Shown here in pieces: positions 45,893 through 54,701 of a stretch of 64,000 bases of DNA (its first letter is position 1; every line of letters starts with the position of its first letter). The translations under genes and the position numbers were made by a program. The DNA comes from Bacteroidota bacterium (GTDB taxonomy: Bacteria > Bacteroidota > Bacteroidia > Chitinophagales > BACL12): assembly GCA_016715425.1 (NCBI GenBank), contig JADKAC010000005.1, forward strand, positions 186,001-250,000, written 5' to 3'. The notes under the pieces were generated by a model. The model made no database searches and was not told where the DNA came from. It saw only the letters and a program-made list of their open reading frames with translations.

Positions 45893-46984
45893 ATGCCTAC
45901 AGTTTTAAAAAATATTATTGGTCCTAAAGAATTAGAATTTCTTAAAAATTATATTAATAATCCTTCACCAACCGGATATGAAGTCGCAGGTCAAAAAATT
46001 TGGTTATCGTATATAGAAAAATATTGTGATACTTATTTCAGTGATACTTATGGATCTGTTGCCGCAATAATAAATCCCAAAGCAGAATATAAAGTTGTGA
46101 TAGAAGCACATGCCGATGAAATTGCATGGGCAGTACATTTTATTAATGAAGATGGTTTTGTTTATGTAGAAAGAGTGGGTGGTAGTGATCATCTTATAGC
46201 ACCTTCAAAACGAGTGAATATTCATACTGAAAAAGGTATTGTAAAAGGTGTGTTTGGATGGCCTGCGATTCATACTCGTCGTCCGGGAAAAGAAGATATG
46301 CCTGAGCTGAAAAATATTTTTATTGATTGCGGTGCAACAAGTAAAAAAGAAGTTGAAAAACTCGGCATTCAGGTAGGTGATGTAATTACATTTGATGATG
46401 ACTTCATGGTATTAAATGAAAAATATTTTGTGGGCAGAGCATTGGATAATCGCATCGGTGGATTTATGATTGCGCAAGTTGCTCGCTTATTAAAAGAGAA
46501 TAAAAAGAAATTACCTTTTGCGTTATACATTGTAAATTCTGTGCAGGAAGAAATTGGATTGCGTGGCGCCGAAATGATGGCACATACGATAAGACCTGAT
46601 GTTGCAATTGTTACTGATGTGTGTCATGATAGCAATACACCAATGATTAGTAAAAATCTGGAAGGCGATATTAAAATAGGACAGGGACCTGCATTAATGA
46701 AAGGTCCGGCAGTGCATAATAAATTATTACAGTTGGTGAAAGATGCTGCCAATAAAAATAAAATTCCTTTTCAAAAAGATGTGGCTTCTCGTTCTACAGG
46801 AACGGATACGGATTCATTTGCATACAGCAGAGGTGGTGTGCCCACTTGTTTGATTTCATTGCCATTGCGCTATATGCATACAACTGTGGAGTGTGCGCAT
46901 AAAGAGGATGTGGAGAGTGTTATTAATTTAATTTATAACACATTGATTTCGCTGAAGCCGGGATATAATTATAAATATTTATAA
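45893..46984 (+). CDS. M42-family metallo-aminopeptidase
   Basis: 363 residues from ATG 45893 (a TTG at 45878 is a possible extension of five residues). Tetrahedral aminopeptidase-type dizinc enzyme of the M42/FrvX family: metal ligands His73 and Asp75 context EAHADEIAW, later GRALDNRIGG, catalytic NSVQEEIGLRGAE, TDVCHD and C-terminal HTTVECAHKEDVE. Cytosolic; trims N-terminal residues from peptides. Follows the carboxylase gene by 52 bases; a functional link is not apparent. Confidence 0.92.
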   Translation: MPTVLKNIIGPKELEFLKNYINNPSPTGYEVAGQKIWLSYIEKYCDTYFSDTYGSVAAIINPKAEYKVVIEAHADEIAWAVHFINEDGFVYVERVGGSDHLIAPSKRVNIHTEKGIVKGVFGWPAIHTRRPGKEDMPELKNIFIDCGATSKKEVEKLGIQVGDVITFDDDFMVLNEKYFVGRALDNRIGGFMIAQVARLLKENKKKLPFALYIVNSVQEEIGLRGAEMMAHTIRPDVAIVTDVCHDSNTPMISKNLEGDIKIGQGPALMKGPAVHNKLLQLVKDAANKNKIPFQKDVASRSTGTDTDSFAYSRGGVPTCLISLPLRYMHTTVECAHKEDVESVINLIYNTLISLKPGYNYKYL

Positions 46985-46987
46985 GCA

Positions 46988-48196
46988 TTAGATAAAGCCT
47001 AGATTAGTAAAACTTTTTCCTAAAATTGTTTTTGAATCCACATGTAACCAGCTTTCTAAAATTGTAGAATATATATTTCTGAAATCCATAGTGTATAGAA
47101 TATCGCCATCAACTAATGCATTTAAATCCGGCAAATCATTCATCATTCCACCTTGCTTTAATCCGCCGCCAATTAAATAGATATTATTTGCAGTTCCATG
47201 ATCTGTTCCCTTCGATCCATTTTCTTCTACTCTGCGACCAAATTCAGAAAAGGTCATAATAAGAGTATCATCAAATACATGATGTGCTTTCAAGTCATCA
47301 CAAAATATTTTTACTGCATCATTGTATTGTTTCAATTGTCGTTCTTGTTGACCACGTTGCATTGCATGTGTATCAAAACCACTCATAGAAACATAATAAA
47401 TATTGGTGTCCGTTTCGGCGAGAATTAATTCCGCAATTGTTTTTAATTGTTTACCTAATTGTGTGTCGGGATATACTGTTGGATTTTGATAGATTTTACT
47501 TTGTGCATAAATATAATTTGCGCTTGAATATGTAGATGCTAATTGTTTATATAAATATGCTACCTGATTTTCACCGTGTTCATCAGCTCCTGTTTCTGCT
47601 ATATGTTGTATCATTTTATTTTCGGTGGTGCTTTTCAAAAGCTCCATATTATTAGTTGCAAATCCACTTACTTTTTCACCTTTTAATGCAAGACTTAAAC
47701 TGTCATCTATTTCAATTGCAGTATGTGGTTTTGGCATAACTGTATTTGTACATTGTGCATCTAAAGTACGTCCAAGCCAACCTGTATTCAGAAATGTATT
47801 TGCATCACTGCCGCTTTGCCAAATATCCATGCTTCGAAAATGAGAACGGTTTGGATTGGGATAACCTACATTATTTATCATTACAACATTGCCATTAAAA
47901 AATAAATCTGCAATGCCTGAGAGCTGTAAATTCAAACCCACATCATCACTTAACGCAATCAATTCATTGCTGCGATATCCTAATGTTGGTCGTAGTTTAT
48001 AATACAAATCATTGCGGAAAGGAATAATACAATTTAATCCATCATTGCCGCCACTCATTTGAATCACTACCAATTTTTTTTGCTTGCTGAGAGATTCAGG
48101 TACAGCAGATGCCATCAAAAAATTAGGAACGAATAAAGAAGCAGATGCAAATCCCGATAGTTTAATAAAATCTCTGCGATTGAATTGTGTGTTCAT
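46988..48196 (-). CDS. DUF1501 protein with twin-arginine-like leader
   Basis: 402 residues. Leader with RR in NRRDFIKLSGFASASL suggests Tat export. Then LVVIQMSGGNDGLNCIIPF (alkaline-phosphatase-superfamily-like strand), YPNPNRSHFRSMDIWQSG, TGWLGRTLD, SGFDTHAMQ, TFSEFGRRVEENGSKGTDHG, which are hallmarks of DUF1501. Function unknown, predicted periplasmic or surface metallo-hydrolase-like. Starts 1 base after the DUF1800 gene; the pair occurs in this order throughout Bacteroidota and Planctomycetota. Confidence 0.9.
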   Translation of the reverse strand: MNTQFNRRDFIKLSGFASASLFVPNFLMASAVPESLSKQKKLVVIQMSGGNDGLNCIIPFRNDLYYKLRPTLGYRSNELIALSDDVGLNLQLSGIADLFFNGNVVMINNVGYPNPNRSHFRSMDIWQSGSDANTFLNTGWLGRTLDAQCTNTVMPKPHTAIEIDDSLSLALKGEKVSGFATNNMELLKSTTENKMIQHIAETGADEHGENQVAYLYKQLASTYSSANYIYAQSKIYQNPTVYPDTQLGKQLKTIAELILAETDTNIYYVSMSGFDTHAMQRGQQERQLKQYNDAVKIFCDDLKAHHVFDDTLIMTFSEFGRRVEENGSKGTDHGTANNIYLIGGGLKQGGMMNDLPDLNALVDGDILYTMDFRNIYSTILESWLHVDSKTILGKSFTNLGFI

Positions 48197-48197
48197 A

Positions 48198-49592
48198 TTA
48201 AATCAATTGAAATTCTGGTAAACTCATTATATAAGATGCCGATTTAATAATGTATTCTTCTTTGTCGGCTGAAGTGGCTTCTGCAAATCTTTCTAATTCG
48301 GTTCTGTTAATTCGCTTTGATTCACTTTGCACCAATACATCAATTAAATGTTCAGTAATCTCCGTTTTGTTTTTTGAAGAATATGTTTCGGCAAATGATT
48401 TCCAGTTACTCGTAACTTTTGCTTTTTTTACTGCGATTACATTTGTTTCCGGCACATCTTCAAATTCCGGTTTAGGTTGCAGATTAAATCCGCCTTGCAT
48501 TAAAATATAATACGGCATCTGTAAGCGCAATGGTAAAGTTGTAGAGTCTATCCAATGTGTATTGCCCGGCCATCCCGCAACATTAGGAGGAAAAAATAAT
48601 ACCTGACCCAATACTCTTTGCAACTTCAACATTTCTTTTTCATTTTTAAAAGTGAGTGCTGTAAGCTTTTTATAACGGATAATTAATTCCACCGGCGAAA
48701 TAATTATGCAGCCTATATTTTCATCATCATAAAACCAATCTGATAAAAATATGGATTGCATTAATGCAGTTATATCATAATCTGAAGCATAGAATTCCTC
48801 TGCAAGAATTTCTATATGTGCTGTATTAACTTTTGCATTTACAAAGTGTTTATAAATTTTAGTTGTGATAAAATACGCAGTTTGTTTTTCTTCCAATATA
48901 ATATTGAGAATATCATCACCGGTAAAATTTCCTGTACGACCTAAAAATATTTTTTCACCTGAATCATGTTCTTCTTCCTCAAATTCAAACACTCCTCGTT
49001 TATTTACGGTCCATCCTGTAAATGCACGTGCAGCTTCTTTAATATCATGTTCTGTATAAATATTCCCTTCACCTAAAGTGAATAATTCCATCACCTCTCT
49101 TGCAAAATTTTCGTTGGGGGCATCTTTTTTATTCTGCTGATTATTCAAATAAATAATCATTGCCGGATCATGTGCCACTGCAAATAATAATTCTCTGAAA
49201 GAGCCGAGTGCGTTTTTGCGCAAAGTATTATTTTGGACTTGCATCAGCCAAGCGAATGGTGCCGAGGTGGCAAAGTGATTATGCCAAAACAAAGTCATTT
49301 TCTCACGCAATTGCGCTGAAGTAACTGTCATTTTTTCTATCCACGCACAATTTAAATCCTGCGTTTTTCCTTCCGATTTTAATAGCATAAAAAGAATACG
49401 CAGATCGCCAACTTCTTTTCCTTTTGTAGGATCTTCTAAAAATTCTAATGGTTGAATTGATTTAGATGCTTTAAAAATTTTCTCAACCGATGTTTCTCTG
49501 TCTTGTTGCAGTTTGTTTTTTAATTCAGATGGTATTAATCCAAAACCGGCTCTTAGATGAAGATGTTGCAGATGTTTTTGGGTAAATGACAA
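48198..49592 (-). CDS. DUF1800 protein
   Basis: 464 residues. TTG start at 49592, chosen because a stop lies two codons upstream and the family begins HLHLRAGFG-like right after. DUF1800 motifs: EKMTVTSAQLREKMTLFWHNHFATS, NENFAREVMELFTLGEGN, AARAFTGW, FPPNVAGWPG. Function unknown; almost always co-operonic with DUF1501. No export leader in this version, which is odd next to a Tat partner. Confidence 0.88.
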   Translation of the reverse strand: MSFTQKHLQHLHLRAGFGLIPSELKNKLQQDRETSVEKIFKASKSIQPLEFLEDPTKGKEVGDLRILFMLLKSEGKTQDLNCAWIEKMTVTSAQLREKMTLFWHNHFATSAPFAWLMQVQNNTLRKNALGSFRELLFAVAHDPAMIIYLNNQQNKKDAPNENFAREVMELFTLGEGNIYTEHDIKEAARAFTGWTVNKRGVFEFEEEEHDSGEKIFLGRTGNFTGDDILNIILEEKQTAYFITTKIYKHFVNAKVNTAHIEILAEEFYASDYDITALMQSIFLSDWFYDDENIGCIIISPVELIIRYKKLTALTFKNEKEMLKLQRVLGQVLFFPPNVAGWPGNTHWIDSTTLPLRLQMPYYILMQGGFNLQPKPEFEDVPETNVIAVKKAKVTSNWKSFAETYSSKNKTEITEHLIDVLVQSESKRINRTELERFAEATSADKEEYIIKSASYIMSLPEFQLI

Positions 49593-49622
49593 TTGCCTTT
49601 AATTTTAGTATTAAAGGCAATT
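49591..49622 (-). promoter_or_regulatory. Perfect inverted repeat over the DUF1800 start region
   Basis: 12-base arms AATTGCCTTTAA/TTAAAGGCAATT with an 8-base spacer. On the transcript the 3' arm contains AAAGG (the only Shine-Dalgarno-like stretch) and reaches into the TTG start codon, so a folded leader would hide the initiation site. Confidence 0.5.
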
Positions 49623-49725
49623 ACCATCGCAATTATTGTAATATAATTTGCATACGTTTTTTAAAAGAATGTCGTTTGTGCAAATTTTTTATCCGCAATC
49701 TATCACAACAATCTTAAACAATATT

Positions 49726-51129
49726 TCAAAATTGATATTCGATATAGCCGAATGAATTTTTTGGAATAGTACCATTAAATTCTCCTACCGCAATACTGGA
49801 AATTTCATGTGATGCTTTTGATCCTGCTTTCATAAATCCTGTATAGCCCGCAGAACTATAAGCATATTTTCCTTGCACACAATGTAGTGTAGCAGATTTA
49901 AAATTTACTCCGGTAGTTGTAATATCCGGCTTATAAGATTCGCCTACATTGTTAAAATAATAACAGATACTTTCACCGGCTGCTTCTTGTACTAACTTAT
50001 GTTTGCACTTCTCATCCATATAAATTCCATCCCCAACTTCTGATGCTAATTGGAAAGCATAATAGCCGACACGACGTATATTTTTTGTTTTATCTGTATC
50101 AAATTTTGAATTGGTTCGGCTTATCATTCCATATTTATCAGGACTCACACCATTATGCACCAAAAAATATTCAACACGATTGCGCAGCGATACCATTTGA
50201 TTAAATTGCCAAGCACCGTTGGCAATTGTATTGTTTAGTTTTTCAGATGGTTTTGAATTCCATTCTGTAATCCATATTTTTTTTCCATGAAAAGTTTTAT
50301 CGGCATAGTTCAAACCATTTTCAATTAATTTCTTGTCCATCATTTCTTTAAATGCTAATTGAAAAGCCTGATCAAGATTTGCATAATATGTACTTGGATC
50401 ATATTCTAATTTATCAGGAATCATATCATAGGCTTCAGCCAATTCTCTTGAAGTATAATAGTAATGTAATATCACTGCATCATAATCACCTTTATAATTT
50501 GCGAGATCGTTATTCCATTTCTCAAATTCTTTGCGTTTAAGATTTGCACCAGCTACTAATCCTTTTTTAATATTTGGAAATTCTTTTTTTATTTGTGTGA
50601 AAGTGGGTTCAAAATCTTTGATATATTCACTAAAGCTTGCATACTTTCCATATACTTCATTACCTGCTTCCACACCAACAACATTAACACCATTCGAAAC
50701 CAAGTATCTGATTGCCTGAAGATTTGCTTCTGTAGTACTATTTAATACATTAAGCACATACAATACCTGCATATCCGGAAATTGTTTTTGCATAGCAACT
50801 AAATCATCCATATAAGAATGGTCAGGTTGTGCGGCTGCTTTTTCTAACCATTTATCCAGACCGGAGCCGTCTTCATCAAAGCCAACAGTGTTAAACCATT
50901 TTTTAATATTATCATCCGTCATTCCCCATCCTTTTTTCACATTATAAGGGTCATGAAATTTTGAAACAGCACCACCGGGAACACGAATTGTAAAAGGTTG
51001 ATCCCAGTCTTTAAGCCATTGATAAGATTCTGCATCTACATTTTCAAAAAATCCTTGACCATTAAATCCAAGGTTTTGTCCAAAAGTGACTTGTGTCCAC
51101 ATGATGAATACTAACAGTAATTTTTTCAT
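49726..51129 (-). CDS. Secreted glycoside-hydrolase-like TIM-barrel protein
   Basis: 467 residues from ATG 51129 (MKKLLLVFIMWTQVTFGQ, a clean signal peptide). Upstream in-frame ATG 51267 would overlap the divergent gene and add a non-signal stretch. Motifs of clan GH-A: Glu158 in VGVEAGNEVYG as acid/base and Glu289 in IWITEWNSKP as nucleophile, plus HYYYTSRE. Resembles arabinofuranosidase- or GH39/GH79-like proteins, but I cannot choose a family or substrate. The C-terminal beta region about 380-467 may be a small sandwich domain. No T9SS sorting domain. Confidence 0.7.
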   Translation of the reverse strand: MKKLLLVFIMWTQVTFGQNLGFNGQGFFENVDAESYQWLKDWDQPFTIRVPGGAVSKFHDPYNVKKGWGMTDDNIKKWFNTVGFDEDGSGLDKWLEKAAAQPDHSYMDDLVAMQKQFPDMQVLYVLNVLNSTTEANLQAIRYLVSNGVNVVGVEAGNEVYGKYASFSEYIKDFEPTFTQIKKEFPNIKKGLVAGANLKRKEFEKWNNDLANYKGDYDAVILHYYYTSRELAEAYDMIPDKLEYDPSTYYANLDQAFQLAFKEMMDKKLIENGLNYADKTFHGKKIWITEWNSKPSEKLNNTIANGAWQFNQMVSLRNRVEYFLVHNGVSPDKYGMISRTNSKFDTDKTKNIRRVGYYAFQLASEVGDGIYMDEKCKHKLVQEAAGESICYYFNNVGESYKPDITTTGVNFKSATLHCVQGKYAYSSAGYTGFMKAGSKASHEISSIAVGEFNGTIPKNSFGYIEYQF

Positions 51130-51200
51130 ATTAAAATATTTTGGTAATTCTGCGTGCAAGGATTGCAAACTGCATGCCGCTGTAAATCTAAACTTAACTA

Positions 51201-52883
51201 ATGAAAATTTTATTTTACTCCACTTTATGCATTTGTTTTTTTTGCTTGAATAAAATTTGTTCTGCACAAGTTACTTATGCGCCATTAAATGGATACAGTT
51301 ATCATTTGGTTGAACGCTATGATATACTTGATACAGGTGCGAATTTAATATTTCATACTGCAACTAAACCTATTATGCGATTGAGGTTGGCAGAACTTGC
51401 TGACCGTGAAAATGATTTCATTGCGTTTAATAAACGAGATGCATTTAATATGCAATATTTAAAAGAAGATAATAGTGAATATACAGAAGCAGTGGAAGTA
51501 AATGAAAAAGCATTGTGGAATTTTTTCTACAGAGAAGATGCTTCTTTGTGGAATTATAGTGGTGAAGATTTTTATGTAAAAATTAATCCTGTCTTGAATA
51601 TGAGTACGGGTCTTTCCTCAGATACCACTGAAATGAAATATCAAAATACAAGAGGTATTGAGTTGCGTGGTGGGGTTGATAATAAAGTGGGATTTTATTT
51701 ATTGGCAACGGATAATCAAATGAAACCACCGGGGTATGTAAAATCAAAACAGCAATCGCAAGGACCTTATCCCGGAGCTGGAATATCTAAAACATTTAAA
51801 GAAACGGGTTATGATTTTTCTGTTTCTAAAGGGTATATCGGTATTAATGCAACAAAACATATTTCTGTATTATTTGGCCAGGATAAATTATTTATTGGTG
51901 ATGGTGTGCGCTCTTTTGTGTGGAGTGATAATTCCAATAGTGTATTGTTTTTGCGCTTAAATACAAATGTGTGGAAGATCAATTATCAGAATAATTTTAT
52001 GGAGTTAATTGATTACAATAATCCTCGTTTGCCCAATGGTTTATTCCGTAAAAAATATGCAACTATGCATCACCTCAGTGTGAATATTACAGAGGATGTG
52101 AATGTCGGATTATTTGAAACTATTGTTTTTGGTAGACAAGATTCTGCGGGTTATACTCAGGGTTTTGAATGGCAATATTTTAATCCGATTATTTTTTATC
52201 GTGCAATTGAATACGGATTAGGTAGTCCGGATAATATTATGATTGGTTTAAATTATAAATGGAATATAAAAGGCACTGCTTCATTATATGGTCAAGTAGT
52301 TATGGATGAAATGAAATTTTTTGAACTTGTAGAGAATACAGGTTGGTGGGCGAATAAATATGCAGTACAAGCAGGATTAAAATATATCAATGCATTTAAG
52401 ATTGCCAATTTTGATTTGCAATATGAATTCAATACCATCCGTCCGTATATGTATTCCTATTACGATAATAATGTTTCCAGTTTTACTAATTATGGTCAGG
52501 CAATTGCGCATCCTGTCGGCGCAAATTTCAATGAACATATTATATCTGCATGGTATCAGCCGTTACCGAAAATTATGATTAACAACAACATGATTATAAA
52601 TATTTTTGGTGCGGATACAATGGGTACAAATTGGGGTGGAAATATTTTTAAAAATTATACCACTTACGAAATGGAATATGGCAACACAACAGGGCAGGGG
52701 GCAAGTACACAATTATTTATGAATGACTTGATGGTGTCGTGGATGTTTTGGCATAATGCGTTTATTGATTTCCGGTATATCTATAGAAAAGTGGAAAGCG
52801 AATGGAATCCGTATGATACGAAAGAAACTTTTTTCAGTATTGGATTGCGATTAAATGCAGTGCCTGACAAAATGTGGTTCTGA
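51201..52883 (+). CDS. Wzi-like capsule assembly outer-membrane protein
   Basis: 560 residues, signal peptide 1-22 (NKICSAQ). Helical region about 90-110 (VNEKALWNFFYREDASLW) then barrel strands. Stretch FGQDKLFIGDGVRSFVWSDN with later FEWQYFNPIIFYRAIEYGLG is typical of the Bacteroidota branch of the capsule-assembly Wzi family. Wzi is a barrel that binds capsular polysaccharide at the surface. No capsule export genes are nearby. Divergent from the glycoside-hydrolase-like gene with 71 bases between start codons. Confidence 0.78.
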   Translation: MKILFYSTLCICFFCLNKICSAQVTYAPLNGYSYHLVERYDILDTGANLIFHTATKPIMRLRLAELADRENDFIAFNKRDAFNMQYLKEDNSEYTEAVEVNEKALWNFFYREDASLWNYSGEDFYVKINPVLNMSTGLSSDTTEMKYQNTRGIELRGGVDNKVGFYLLATDNQMKPPGYVKSKQQSQGPYPGAGISKTFKETGYDFSVSKGYIGINATKHISVLFGQDKLFIGDGVRSFVWSDNSNSVLFLRLNTNVWKINYQNNFMELIDYNNPRLPNGLFRKKYATMHHLSVNITEDVNVGLFETIVFGRQDSAGYTQGFEWQYFNPIIFYRAIEYGLGSPDNIMIGLNYKWNIKGTASLYGQVVMDEMKFFELVENTGWWANKYAVQAGLKYINAFKIANFDLQYEFNTIRPYMYSYYDNNVSSFTNYGQAIAHPVGANFNEHIISAWYQPLPKIMINNNMIINIFGADTMGTNWGGNIFKNYTTYEMEYGNTTGQGASTQLFMNDLMVSWMFWHNAFIDFRYIYRKVESEWNPYDTKETFFSIGLRLNAVPDKMWF

Positions 52884-52904
52884 AACTACATGATGAGGTC
52901 AAAA

Positions 52905-52951
52905 TAATTGACAATGGACAATTGACAGTTGACAATGAAAAAAAACTCATT
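52905..52951 (-). repeat. Dispersed intergenic element, copy C
   Basis: Reverse complement reads AATGAGTTTTTTTTCATTGT, then CAACTGTCAATTGTC, close to copies A and B. Confidence 0.55.
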
Positions 52952-53063
52952 GAATATATTATTAAATCTGATATTATGAGAAGTTTCTCATCATAATAAG
53001 AACATTGCATTTGATTGAACCACTACTTTACCGTCTTCCCTTTTAAGGGAAGATAAGAGATGG

Positions 53064-53102
53064 GTCAAAACAATTGACAGTTGACAATGAAAAAAAATCA
53101 TT
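53064..53102 (-). repeat. Dispersed intergenic element, copy D
   Basis: Same orientation as copy C, sharing GGTCAAAAYAATTGAC and TTGACAATGAAAAAAA. Confidence 0.55.
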
Positions 53103-53213
53103 GCTTATTAAAAAAATATTACTTCATACATATAAGCAAATGCATCCGCAAAATCTATTTATTTTTTATGTGGGTTTCTCTGAGTAGAATTCAGAAAATG
53201 GGGTTCTGAAATA

Positions 53214-53549
53214 TTAAAGCTGCTCTTTAATTTCAGTTAAGAATACCCGTAATTTTTTTAGAGTTTCTATAGTTTGATGTTGTGCTTCTGCATCATCACC
53301 CTTTTGACTTAATCTTTGCTTTGCACCTTTCAAGGTATAGCCTTTTTCTTTTACAAGATGATAAATCATTTTCAGATTCTCAATATCCTTCTTAGTATAA
53401 TATCTGTCGCCTTTACGATTTTTACGAGGTTGGATATTATCAAATTCATTTTCCCAAAAGCGCAACAGTGATAAAGAAACGTTTAGCATTTCAGCAACCT
53501 CACTGATGGACCAGTAAATTTTTTCTATTTGTTTCTCCTTGTAAGGCAT
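53214..53549 (-). CDS. MerR-family transcriptional regulator
   Basis: 111 residues. Winged-helix MerR domain about 10-80: YWSISEVAEMLNVSLSLLRFWENEF, then the wing GDRYYTKKDIENLKMIYHLV. C-terminal coiled part 85-111 is short and has no effector-binding domain or metal-binding Cys, so it is like the heat-shock (HspR-like) or RacA-like short type. Targets unknown. Downstream of the M23 peptidase by 67 bases on the same strand and maybe co-transcribed, a pairing I recall in other Bacteroidota. Confidence 0.9.
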   Translation of the reverse strand: MPYKEKQIEKIYWSISEVAEMLNVSLSLLRFWENEFDNIQPRKNRKGDRYYTKKDIENLKMIYHLVKEKGYTLKGAKQRLSQKGDDAEAQHQTIETLKKLRVFLTEIKEQL

Positions 53550-53616
53550 TGTATTATTCTTATAAATGTAATACTAATTATTGTTTGGATAAAGATAGTC
53601 TAAATTAAAAATTTTA

Positions 53617-54588
53617 TCAGTCATAAGATTGATTAGGTTGATTTGCAATTTGAATCAGCTTCAAATATTCTTCAGGTGTAAGATCATTATAAAAGAAATT
53701 GATTGGATCTAATTTTATACCATCCTTTTCAATTTCATAATGTAAATGTGGTGCAGTAGATAAACCTGTGTTACCGATATATCCAATTAATTCACCTCGC
53801 TTCACAGATTGTCCTTTGCGCACATTAAAACCATTGAGATGCGCATAACGACTTTTATAGCCGAAGCCATGATTGATCACAAGTTCATTTCCATAACCCG
53901 AAGCAGATGGACTTGCAAATTCCACTACACCATTTGCGGTAGCATAAATTTCTGTTCCTCGTGGTGCTGTAAAATCTATTCCTTCATGCAATCGCAATAC
54001 TTTATAAATTGGATGAATGCGATAACCAAAACCCGAAGATATTCTGTCGAGGTCTTTATTTGAAACGGGTTGAATGGCAGGAGTGGCCATTAAAATTTCT
54101 TCTTTTAATTGAACAAGTTTGCTGATTTCATCAAAGGATTTTGATTGCACTACCATTTTTCTGCGCATCAATTCCAGTTTTGATGCTGTGTTTTTTAATA
54201 ATGCAGAATTATCTAATCGATCCATTCTTTTAAATCTTTCGCTGCCACCAATTCCTGCAAGACGATCATTTCTTGAAATCGGATCTGCTTCGAAAATGGT
54301 GCGATAAATATTATCATCACGATGTTCAATTTCATCCAGAATAATTGCCATTGTATCTAATCGGTTATCTAATAATGAAAATTCCAATTCCATTCCATCC
54401 AACTGATTTTTTAGATAACGTTCCTTTGGAGAATCCATATAAGTATATGCAAGGAAAACAATTGCACCTGCAAAAACAAGTGCCGTACAAATCCAGCCAA
54501 ACACACGCAGCACAATGCTCCAGTTAGAAATTTCTAACTTTTCAAAGCGCAGAGTTGCTGGGTTATAGAAGTACTTTATCTTTTTCAT
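53617..54588 (-). CDS. M23-family (LytM-type) metallopeptidase
   Basis: 323 residues from ATG 54588 (a GTG at 54591 is adjacent). One membrane segment about 30-50, so anchored in the inner membrane with a periplasmic domain; a coiled stretch about 60-165; M23 domain about 185-300 with zinc ligands His201 and Asp205 (RLHEGIDFTAPRG), and His281-X-His283 (APHLHYEI). Cuts or modulates peptidoglycan cross-links. Divergent from alaS. Confidence 0.92.
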   Translation of the reverse strand: MKKIKYFYNPATLRFEKLEISNWSIVLRVFGWICTALVFAGAIVFLAYTYMDSPKERYLKNQLDGMELEFSLLDNRLDTMAIILDEIEHRDDNIYRTIFEADPISRNDRLAGIGGSERFKRMDRLDNSALLKNTASKLELMRRKMVVQSKSFDEISKLVQLKEEILMATPAIQPVSNKDLDRISSGFGYRIHPIYKVLRLHEGIDFTAPRGTEIYATANGVVEFASPSASGYGNELVINHGFGYKSRYAHLNGFNVRKGQSVKRGELIGYIGNTGLSTAPHLHYEIEKDGIKLDPINFFYNDLTPEEYLKLIQIANQPNQSYD

Positions 54589-54606
54589 CACACGGCTTAA
54601 TTTCCG

Positions 54607-54614
54607 TAAATTTG
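54607..54614 (+). promoter_or_regulatory. Candidate -7 element for alaS
   Basis: TAAATTTG matches TAnnTTTG, 87 bases before the alaS ATG. No -33 TTG at good spacing. Confidence 0.3.
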
Positions 54615-54701
54615 CAAATCCTTTAGGGATGCAGGTTTGCAGTCAACAGAAACGAAATTACAAAACCAATTAAAGAGTACAAACGCAGCATTGAATTACT
54701 T

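Larger units (their letters stand above)
52884..53213. other. Non-coding gap carrying repeats
   Basis: 330 bases without a gene. Holds two inverted copies of the dispersed element (52905-52951, 53064-53102) and a hairpin TCTTCCCTT/AAGGGAAGA at 53034-53053. Confidence 0.6.

Noticed and set aside
49591..49622. Perfect inverted repeat as a transcription terminator
   Set aside because: It has no T-run on the minus strand and no gene ends just upstream; its overlap with the start codon makes a translational role more likely.
51130..51267. N-terminal extension of the glycoside-hydrolase-like protein
   Set aside because: It overlaps the divergent Wzi-like gene, and the internal Met at 51129 begins a clean signal peptide.
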